From: an uncultured Clostridia bacterium
Lineage (GTDB): Bacteria; Bacillota; Clostridia; Saccharofermentanales; Saccharofermentanaceae
Direction of reading: 5' to 3'
Assembly: GCA_947304405.1 (NCBI GenBank)
Contig: CAMZBB010000009.1
Location: 1 to 45,689, forward strand
DNA: 45,689 nucleotides
Part shown: positions 40,059-45,689 of the stretch, in pieces
How positions within the stretch are numbered: the first letter of the stretch is position 1
Layout: every line of letters starts with the position of its first letter
Translations under genes and position numbers: made by a program
The notes under the pieces: generated by a model
Told to the model about the DNA's origin: nothing
The model's database searches: none
The model's input: the letters and a program-made list of their open reading frames with translations, nothing else

Positions 40059-40091
40059 TGTGAATATTCACACACCGGATTAGTTTACTAT
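40059..40091 (-). promoter_or_regulatory. Shared leader element of the short BspA-type gene
   Basis: A perfect 14-bp palindrome TGTGAATATTCACA (40059-40072) and, 8 nt away, TAGTTTACTAT (40081-40091, plus-strand reading) lie 21-53 nt before the start codon. The same pair of elements recurs before the paralog at 41774-41809, so it is probably an operator, a leader hairpin or part of the promoter. On the minus strand the second element contains TAAACT, a possible -10. Confidence 0.5.
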
Positions 40092-40100
40092 AATCATCGA

Positions 40101-40132
40101 AAAAAATAAAAGGGCGCTCAAGATGAGCGCCC
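40101..40132 (-). terminator. Intrinsic terminator after the long BspA-type gene
   Basis: An 8-bp perfect GC-rich stem GGGCGCTC/GAGCGCCC (40112-40119 and 40125-40132) with a 5-nt loop is followed on the minus strand by TTTTATTTTTT. It lies 24 nt past the stop of the gene ending at 40156 and would separate it from the paralog downstream. Confidence 0.92.
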
Positions 40133-40155
40133 TCGTTCAGATCTGATTTAAAAAA

Positions 40156-41751
40156 TTACTTCTTAACGGTGACCTTCTTGCCGCAGTTACCGGTCTTGAA
40201 GAACTTCTTATACTTCTTGACCTTTGACTTCTTGACCTTTACGGTCTTGACTGATGATCCCTTGAGTGAACCCTTCACTCCGGCCTTGGTGAGCTTTGTA
40301 GTATTTCTAATAAACAAGGTCGTGAGAGCTGTATCTCCTTCAAAAGCATTGGCGCCGATCTTCTTGAGTGTCTTGGATGAGATGTTGAACACTTTCAATT
40401 TCGGGCAGTTTGCAAATACTTTGGCACCAATTGTTTTAAGGCCTTTGCCACCAGTAACGGACTCCAGTTCAGGACAGCCTAAAAGGGCATTGTCATTAAT
40501 GAAGGAAACATTTGATCCTATTACCAGCGTTTTCAACTTTTTAGATGTATTATACTCATAAAGGGTACCAACTATACCGGTAACTTTGTATTTGACCGTT
40601 TTTCCGGATTCATCAGTATGTTCAACTGTTGCAGGAATAACGACATTCTCTTCATCTTTGCCAATAGAAAAAACATGTACAGCACCAGTTCCATTAATGG
40701 CAGGATTAGATACTTTGTATGTAATGGGGCCAACATCAAACTCATCGCCGCTCATGGCATATGTATTCACTTCATAAGTGAATTCCCCACTTTTGTAAAA
40801 TGCATGTGACGGGAAAAGACCTTTCTGTTTCGCATTGACTCCAAATTTTGAAAGTGAAGTACATCCAGCAAAGCAATAATCTCCAAAACCGTTAGCCGTT
40901 ATCGGAACCACAAATTCGGTAAGTGACTTGCACCCGGAAAATGCTTCATAACCGATCGAGAGCAGACCAGCAAATGGAATTTTGACTGTAGTGAGGCTGT
41001 CACAGTTTGAAAATGCATTCGAGCCGAGCGATTTAACACTCGAAGGGATCGTTACGCTCTTTAAGTTCTTGCAGCCATCAAAGGTATAGTTCGAAATGCT
41101 GGTAATGCCATTGGGAATAACCACACTCTCAAAACCGCAAGAATCGAACGCTCCGGCACCGATCGTCTTAACCGATTTCGGAATGGATACCTTCTTCAGT
41201 TTATGGCAATAGTTGAATGCTCCTGTTCGGATAGACTTCAAAGTTTTAGGCAATGATACGCTTGTCATGTTTTCGCAAAAAGTAAAAGCAAACTCACCAA
41301 TGGCGGTAATGCCTTTTGAGACGACAACCTTCTTGATCTTTGATCTGTTTTTATCCCAAGGCGTATTGGAGAAATAAACAGGAACACTGCTGCCATCGGA
41401 ATAGCCTGTAAGAATCCTATAGTTATTCATCGCACCCTTGCCGGTGATCTTAAGAGTGCCCTTTTTATCCAGGGTCCACTTAACCTTTTTACCGCATTTG
41501 CCCTTAGCCAAATAGGCATCTTCAGCTTCGGTCTGAGCCTTTTCTTCCGGGATCTGGCCTTTAACAGATTCCGGTTCTTTATCGTCTTCATTGGAAGGAG
41601 CCGCTTCCTGCTCTTCTGTTTCCTTCTCCTGCGTATCTTCAGTAGTCTGCGGCTGCTCAGGCGCTGTCTCGTCTGCCATTACGGGCGTAACGGCCATCGT
41701 CATGCACATTGCAACTGACAGGAGAACCGATGTTACTTTCAGATGTTTCAT
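40156..41751 (-). CDS. Secreted BspA-type leucine-rich-repeat protein, long paralog
   Basis: A 531-residue secreted protein with nearly the same signal peptide as its neighbour (MKHLKVTSVLLS...PVMADE), a longer acidic Glu/Gln/Thr linker (to about 95), the CGKKVKWTLDKKGTLKITG motif, about eight 23-residue BspA-type repeats (about 140-320), a roughly 85-residue non-repeat insert with beta-strand-like VVIPATVEHT and VKYKVTGIVG, three to four further repeats, and a basic Lys-rich end. No wall anchor is visible. The ATG at 41749-41751 is chosen over one 13 codons upstream because GGGGG and the signal peptide follow it. The gene appears more A+T-rich than its neighbours by eye. Confidence 0.88.
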   Translation of the reverse strand: MKHLKVTSVLLSVAMCMTMAVTPVMADETAPEQPQTTEDTQEKETEEQEAAPSNEDDKEPESVKGQIPEEKAQTEAEDAYLAKGKCGKKVKWTLDKKGTLKITGKGAMNNYRILTGYSDGSSVPVYFSNTPWDKNRSKIKKVVVSKGITAIGEFAFTFCENMTSVSLPKTLKSIRTGAFNYCHKLKKVSIPKSVKTIGAGAFDSCGFESVVIPNGITSISNYTFDGCKNLKSVTIPSSVKSLGSNAFSNCDSLTTVKIPFAGLLSIGYEAFSGCKSLTEFVVPITANGFGDYCFAGCTSLSKFGVNAKQKGLFPSHAFYKSGEFTYEVNTYAMSGDEFDVGPITYKVSNPAINGTGAVHVFSIGKDEENVVIPATVEHTDESGKTVKYKVTGIVGTLYEYNTSKKLKTLVIGSNVSFINDNALLGCPELESVTGGKGLKTIGAKVFANCPKLKVFNISSKTLKKIGANAFEGDTALTTLFIRNTTKLTKAGVKGSLKGSSVKTVKVKKSKVKKYKKFFKTGNCGKKVTVKK

Positions 41752-41773
41752 TTTTCTACCCCCTAAATATTTT

Positions 41774-41809
41774 TGTGTATAGAAACACACACGCTAGATA
41801 GTTTACTAT
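41774..41809 (-). promoter_or_regulatory. Shared leader element of the long BspA-type gene
   Basis: TGTGT-ATAGAA-ACACA (41774-41789) is an inverted repeat, and TAGTTTACTAT follows at 41799-41809 (plus-strand reading). Order, spacing and sequence match the element before the short paralog. TTGACA (minus strand, about 41815-41820) lies nearby but is too close to the possible TAAACT -10 to form a normal promoter with it. Confidence 0.5.
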
Positions 41810-41861
41810 GTCTGTGTCAAAAAATCATTACACATATAAAAGAATTTTGTAAAAAAGATCA

Positions 41862-41898
41862 AAATCAAAAGTGGCTGCCGCTTTAGTTTGCGACAGCC
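41862..41898 (-). terminator. Intrinsic terminator after prfB
   Basis: On the minus strand GGCTGTCGC pairs with GCGGCAGCC (41890-41898 and 41873-41881, one G-U pair) around an 8-nt loop, then comes a T-rich run TTTTGATTTT. It lies 36 nt after the prfB stop and ends the lrp-aminotransferase-prfB unit. Confidence 0.85.
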
Positions 41899-41934
41899 CC
41901 TTTGAAACAGTATAGATTCTTCAAACAAAACGGT

Positions 41935-43050
41935 TTACTTCTCGTTCTTCATTCCCGACAAAAATGCATTGATAAAGCCGTCCAGGTTGCCGTCCATAAC
42001 GGAATCGACATCGACTTCCTCGTATCCGGTACGGTTATCCTTAACAAGCGTATAGGGGCAGAAAACATAAGACCTTATCTGCGAGCCCCATGCGATATCC
42101 ATCTGGTTGCCCTTCAGGTCTTCGATCTTCTCCATCTCTGATGCCCTTGCAAGTGCGAAAAGCTTAGCCTTGAGCATTCTGATACAGGTCTCCCTGTTCT
42201 GGAGCTGGGATCTTTCGGCCTGGCAGGAAACGACTATTCCCGTAGGATTGTGTGTCATTCTGACAGCGGTATCCGTCTTGTTGATGTGCTGACCGCCCTT
42301 ACCGGTTGAACGGTATGTATCGACTCTGACATCGGACATGTCGATCTTGATGTCGTCCTCTGTCTTCTGGTCAAGCTCGGGTATGACTTCGCAGGAAGCA
42401 AAGGAAGTATGTCTTCTTCCGGCAGCATCAAAAGGCGAGATCCTGACAAGGCGGTGAACGCCGAGTTCAGATCTTAAGAAGCCATATGCGTTTTCGCCTT
42501 TGATCATGGCGGAAACGGACTGGATGCCGGCGGGATCGCCATCGACATAATCAAGTTCTTCAACTGTAAAGCCATGCGCTTCAGCCCATCTCGTATACAT
42601 TCTGTAGAGCATTGAGCACCAATCCATGGCCTCGGTTCCGCCTGCGCCCGCATGAAGCGTGATCGTAGCGTTATTGGCGTCATAGGGACCGGTAAGCAGA
42701 GTCTCAAGGCGCATCTTCTCAAAGGATTCCTTGAATCCCGCAACGCTCTCTTTGAGTTCTGCAAGAGAATCCATATCCTCTTCCTCATTTGCGAGTTCGC
42801 AAAGGGCAAGGAGATCTTCCCTCTCAGCAACGAGCGCATTATAGCTCTCGACCTTTTTCTTGAGCTGGCCGAGTCTTTGAGTAAGTTCTGTCGCTTTATC
42901 CGAATCATTCCAGAAATCAGGCTCAGCGGTACGCTGCTCCAATTCGCTTATCTGATCGGATACGTGATCGATGTGAAGGGCATCCTTGAGCTTGGCTATA
43001 GGATCTTCAAATGATTCAAGATCAAGTCTTATGTTGTCAAATTCCAGCAT
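41935..43050 (-). CDS. prfB: Peptide chain release factor 2, without frameshift site
   Basis: RF2 recognises UGA and UAA stop codons and releases the finished protein. The 371-residue product has the helical N-terminal domain, the anticodon-like SPF tripeptide (205-207, in RISPFDAAGRRH), and the GGQ catalytic motif (252-254, in GKGGQHINKTD), followed by CQAERSQLQNR. In many bacteria prfB contains an in-frame UGA around codon 25 bypassed by +1 frameshifting; here the frame is continuous through that region (KLKDALHIDHVSDQI), so this autoregulation is absent. Start at ATG 43048-43050, after AAGG. It begins 2 nt after the aminotransferase stop. Confidence 0.96.
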   Translation of the reverse strand: MLEFDNIRLDLESFEDPIAKLKDALHIDHVSDQISELEQRTAEPDFWNDSDKATELTQRLGQLKKKVESYNALVAEREDLLALCELANEEEDMDSLAELKESVAGFKESFEKMRLETLLTGPYDANNATITLHAGAGGTEAMDWCSMLYRMYTRWAEAHGFTVEELDYVDGDPAGIQSVSAMIKGENAYGFLRSELGVHRLVRISPFDAAGRRHTSFASCEVIPELDQKTEDDIKIDMSDVRVDTYRSTGKGGQHINKTDTAVRMTHNPTGIVVSCQAERSQLQNRETCIRMLKAKLFALARASEMEKIEDLKGNQMDIAWGSQIRSYVFCPYTLVKDNRTGYEEVDVDSVMDGNLDGFINAFLSGMKNEK

Positions 43051-43052
43051 AA

Positions 43053-44240
43053 TTAACCTTTCTTCAGTTCTTCTACAAATTCCTTGAGAAGCCTCATTGC
43101 TTCCTTAATGTCTTCTAATGATGCCGCGTAACTGATCCTGACGAAGCCTTCACCGCAGGTTCCGAAAGCATTTCCTGGCACCATCGCCACGTGCTTTTCG
43201 AGCAGGAACTTCTCACAGAATTCTTCGGAAGAAAGTCCCGTGCTCTTGATCGACGGGAATGCGTAAAACGCTCCGTAAGGAGTAAAGCAGTCAAGGCCTG
43301 CATCCCTAAGGCCCTGAATGACAACCCTTCTTCTGTGATTGTATTCGTCGCGCATCTTCTTGACCTCGTCGTCAGAGTTCATGGCAGCCTCGACGACTGC
43401 ATACTGCGACGTCGAAGGAGCGCACATGATGCAGTACTGGTGGATCTTGAACATCGGCGCGATTAGTTCCTTCGGACCTGCAAGATAACCTACGCGGAAA
43501 CCGGTCATGGCGTAAGACTTTGAGAATCCATTTACCATGATCACCCTGTCCCTCAGCTCGGCAAACTGCGTGAGCGAAGAAGGCTTTCCATCGAAATAAT
43601 TAAGTTCGCAGTAAAGCTCGTCTGAAAGAACGATGACGTCAGGGTGCTTCATGAGCACGTCCTTGATCTTCGCCCAGTCTTCGAGGGTCATTACGGCACC
43701 CGTAGGATTGTTCGGATAGCCGACGATGACGTACTTCGTCTTATCTGTAATTGCAGCCTCAAGTTCTTCAGGCATGAGCTTGTAGTCGTTCTCAGGTTTG
43801 GTGGAAACGATTACAGGCACGCCGTGAGCGAAATTGACGGTCGCCTTGTAAGCAACGAAGCATGGCTCGACAACGATGACTTCGTCGCCGGGATTGATAA
43901 GGGCCCTTGCAGCCAAGTCCAAACCTTCACTGCCGCCGACGGTAATAAGGATCTCGGACTTGGGATCGTATGAAACGCCGTATCTTCTCACAAGATATTC
44001 AGCGATCGCCTTACGGGAATCGATGTATCCCGAATTGGGCGAATAATGCGTATAGCCGTCGATCAGCGAATTGATCGCGGACTCCCTGATGGACCACGGC
44101 GTATCGAAGTCAGGCTCGCCGATCGACAGCGAGATAACGTGGCCCTGCATCTCGTTTGCCAGATCGAAAAACTTCCTGATGGCAGACGGCGGTACCTGCT
44201 GTACTGCCTTTGAGATCTTTGAATCGTAATCTAAACTCAT
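43053..44240 (-). CDS. PLP-dependent class I/II aminotransferase
   Basis: A 395-residue fold-type I aminotransferase of the aspartate/aromatic aminotransferase group. Landmarks are ISLSIGEPDFDTP near the N-terminus, YPNNPTGAVMTLED (about 175-188), the aspartate-binding ...VLSDELYCELNY, and the PLP-lysine Lys241 in NGFSKSYAMTGFRVGY; the C-terminal GFVRISYAAS holds the carboxylate-binding Arg. The exact amino donor cannot be read from sequence. Its start overlaps the stop of the Lrp/AsnC regulator by 4 nt, a pairing that suggests the regulator senses the enzyme's substrate or product. prfB follows by 2 nt. Confidence 0.92.
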   Translation of the reverse strand: MSLDYDSKISKAVQQVPPSAIRKFFDLANEMQGHVISLSIGEPDFDTPWSIRESAINSLIDGYTHYSPNSGYIDSRKAIAEYLVRRYGVSYDPKSEILITVGGSEGLDLAARALINPGDEVIVVEPCFVAYKATVNFAHGVPVIVSTKPENDYKLMPEELEAAITDKTKYVIVGYPNNPTGAVMTLEDWAKIKDVLMKHPDVIVLSDELYCELNYFDGKPSSLTQFAELRDRVIMVNGFSKSYAMTGFRVGYLAGPKELIAPMFKIHQYCIMCAPSTSQYAVVEAAMNSDDEVKKMRDEYNHRRRVVIQGLRDAGLDCFTPYGAFYAFPSIKSTGLSSEEFCEKFLLEKHVAMVPGNAFGTCGEGFVRISYAASLEDIKEAMRLLKEFVEELKKG

Positions 44241-44725
44241 AAGATGATCGCCTGCCTGTCGTCGGTGTTCGGATTATCGTAGATAATGCCGTTGGCCTTG
44301 TATTTCTTGAGGATAAAGTGGGTCGTTGTGGAAAGAACTCCTTCCAATGTAGCGATCTTCTCGGTAACGAAGTTTGCGATGTTCCTTAAGTTGCTGTCCT
44401 CGTATATGATCATGAGATCAAAACCGCCGGACATGAGATAGCATGCTGTCACCTTGTCGTATTTGCTCAGGATCTGGGCGATATGGTCGTAGCCCTTGTT
44501 CTTTACGGGCGTGATCCTTACTTCGATCATGCCGATGCAGTTGTCGGGTGCCTGCTTCTCCCAGTTGATTATCGTGTTATAGCCCAGGATGATGTTCTCG
44601 TCCTTGAGGCGCTTGATCTCGGCTTCAACATCGGCGGCGGTGGTGCCGAGCATAACGGCTATCTCTTCAGAAGAAAGCCTTGCGTTGTTTTCGATAAGTC
44701 TCAGCAATTCGATGTCGTCGATCAT
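44237..44725 (-). CDS. Lrp/AsnC-family transcriptional regulator
   Basis: A 162-residue amino-acid-responsive regulator. An N-terminal helix-turn-helix (LRLIENNARLSSEEIAVMLG, about 7-50) is followed by the RAM ligand-binding domain with VRITPVKNKGYDHIAQIL, VTACYLMSGGFDLMIIYE and VLSTTTHFILKKYK. It is short at the N-terminus but complete. AAGGA lies before the ATG at 44723-44725. The 4-nt overlap with the aminotransferase gene suggests coupled expression and a local role, perhaps with autoregulation. The effector is unknown. Confidence 0.92.
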   Translation of the reverse strand: MIDDIELLRLIENNARLSSEEIAVMLGTTAADVEAEIKRLKDENIILGYNTIINWEKQAPDNCIGMIEVRITPVKNKGYDHIAQILSKYDKVTACYLMSGGFDLMIIYEDSNLRNIANFVTEKIATLEGVLSTTTHFILKKYKANGIIYDNPNTDDRQAIIL

Positions 44726-44741
44726 ATGAACCGTCCTTTCA

Positions 44742-44777
44742 ATAAAGAAAATACCCCGCGTACATATATACGCGGGG
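44742..44777 (-). terminator. Terminator of the malic enzyme gene
   Basis: A perfect 9-bp stem CCCCGCGTA/TACGCGGGG (44754-44762, 44769-44777) with a 6-nt loop is followed on the minus strand by TATTTTCTTTATT. It lies 25 nt after the malic enzyme stop and before the regulator gene. Confidence 0.85.
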
Positions 44778-44780
44778 AAT

Positions 44781-44789
44781 ATTATACCA
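44781..44789 (-). promoter_or_regulatory. Extended -10 promoter of the lrp-type gene, overlapping a terminator
   Basis: TGGTATAAT on the minus strand is a perfect extended -10 element. A transcript starting about 7 nt downstream would begin inside the terminator stem (about 44774), so the promoter-derived RNA would lack the full hairpin while the malic enzyme transcript would contain it. Confidence 0.6.
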
Positions 44790-44802
44790 TTAGTTTATAA
44801 AT

Positions 44803-45689
44803 TCAGATACGGGCAACGCCTGAGTCACGTGCAGCCTGAGCAACGGCAGCAGCAACAGCCTTACCGACCCTCGGATCGAAAGCGTCAGGAAGGATGTAGT
44901 CAGGATTGAGTTCAGCGTCAGAAACAATGCCTGCGATTGCGTTTGCAGCAGCGATCTTCATCTCGTCGTTGATGTCGGAAGCCCTTACGTCCAAAGCGCC
45001 ACGGAAGATACCAGGGAATGCGAGAACGTTGTTGACCTGGTTCGGATAGTCGGATCTGCCGGTTGCCATAACCTTAACGCCAGCCTTCTTAGCTTCGTCA
45101 GGAAGGATCTCAGGTACAGGGTTAGCACAAGCGAAGACAACAGGATCCTTAGCCATAGTAGCAACCATATCTGCTGTGAGAACGCCGGGAGCGGAAACGC
45201 CGATGAATACGTCAGCGCCAACGATAACGTCAGCAAGAGAACCAGCCTTCTTATCAGGGTTGGTGATCTTTGCCATCTCTTCCTTAGCGGGATTGAGGCC
45301 TTCTCTTCCCTCATAGATAGCGCCCTTACGGTCGCAGAGGATAACGTTCTTGAGACCTCTGGAGATGAGGAGCTTTGTGATAGCTGTAGCAGCAGCGCCT
45401 GCGCCGTTAACTACAACGTGGATGTCTTCCATCTTCTTGCCAACGATCTTAAGAGCATTTGTAAGACCTGCAAGTGTGATAACAGCTGTACCGTGCTGGT
45501 CATCGTGGAAGATCGGGATGTCACATCTTTCCTTGAGCTTCTTCTCGATCTCGAAGCAGCGGGGAGCTGAGATATCCTCGAGATTTACGCCGCCGAAAGA
45601 GCCCGCGAGAAGAGCAACTGTATTAACGATCTCATCAACATCCTTTGAACGGATGCAGAGAGGGAAAGCGTCAACGTCACCGAAAGCCT
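44803..45689 (-). CDS. Malic enzyme, C-terminal part (cut by window edge)
   Basis: NAD(P)-dependent malic enzyme decarboxylates malate to pyruvate. The frame stays open to the window edge, and the 295 codons here cover the catalytic-core and nucleotide-binding part: AFGDVDAFPLCIRSK, FGGVNLEDISAPRCFEIE, the conserved IPIFHDDQHGTAVI, and then the Rossmann motif VVNGAGAAATA, followed by DVFIGVSAPGVL, VVFACANPVPEI, ATGRSDYPNQVNNVLAFPGI and DAFDPRV. An internal ATG at 45430-45432 is not the real start, because the conserved motifs continue upstream of it. The stop is 25 nt before a strong terminator. Confidence 0.95.
   Translation of the reverse strand, partial: AFGDVDAFPLCIRSKDVDEIVNTVALLAGSFGGVNLEDISAPRCFEIEKKLKERCDIPIFHDDQHGTAVITLAGLTNALKIVGKKMEDIHVVVNGAGAAATAITKLLISRGLKNVILCDRKGAIYEGREGLNPAKEEMAKITNPDKKAGSLADVIVGADVFIGVSAPGVLTADMVATMAKDPVVFACANPVPEILPDEAKKAGVKVMATGRSDYPNQVNNVLAFPGIFRGALDVRASDINDEMKIAAANAIAGIVSDAELNPDYILPDAFDPRVGKAVAAAVAQAARDSGVARI

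Noticed and set aside
45430..45432. Internal ATG as the start of the malic enzyme gene
   Set aside because: Conserved malic enzyme motifs such as IPIFHDDQHGTAVI continue upstream in frame to the window edge, so the gene is simply cut.

Overview
This window looks like a piece of a Clostridia-class Firmicutes chromosome, probably an anaerobe of the Oscillospirales/Saccharofermentans neighbourhood. The reasons are a CIRCE-controlled groESL operon, a leucine T-box leader in front of leuA, a comM-dprA-topA-trmFO cluster, a polA whose exonuclease domain is degenerate, a giant two-ATPase activase of the 2-hydroxyacyl-CoA dehydratase type, BspA-type leucine-rich-repeat secreted proteins and Firmicutes-type Shine-Dalgarno sites. 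This placement is inferred from gene content, not from a search. I see no tRNA, rRNA, CRISPR array, insertion sequence or phage gene. The window is core chromosome, densely packed, with many 1-4 nt gene overlaps.

Layout. (1) 1-1726, minus strand: galE, then groES and the start of groEL behind a vegetative promoter and a perfect CIRCE operator. (2) 1889-6455, plus strand: an OmpR-type response regulator and its histidine kinase (1 nt overlap), then queA and tgt for queuosine tRNA modification. (3) 6436-14230, minus strand: comM, dprA, topA and trmFO, followed by a membrane-anchored PP2C phosphatase and an ATGA-coupled PP2C-like protein that has lost the metal-binding residues. (4) 14369-15460, plus strand: ychF behind an extended -10 promoter preceded by 10-bp repeats carrying A-tracts. 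(5) 15470-24929, minus strand: one long unit made of an unrecognised 263-268 aa protein, the 1489-aa activase, polA, coaE and two small membrane proteins. (6) 25047-38181, minus strand: M18 aminopeptidase, cardiolipin synthase, MTA/SAH deaminase, a heterodimeric ABC exporter, murD and a secreted zinc-peptidase-like lipoprotein, followed by the T-box and leuA-uppP. (7) 38254-39066, plus strand: a PHP-domain phosphatase. (8) 39073-41751, minus strand: two tandem paralogous BspA-type secreted proteins sharing signal peptide and 5' leader elements. (9) 41935-45689, minus strand: malic enzyme (cut by the window edge), then an Lrp/AsnC regulator, a class I aminotransferase and prfB.

The themes are housekeeping: protein folding, DNA uptake and repair, tRNA modification, envelope building (murD, uppP, cls, galE) and amino-acid control (leucine T-box, Lrp-aminotransferase pair). 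The regions most worth a second look are the PP2C/pseudo-phosphatase pair, the unknown protein-activase-polA unit, the coupling of uppP to a leucine T-box, the shared leader elements of the two BspA-type genes, and a prfB without its usual programmed frameshift.
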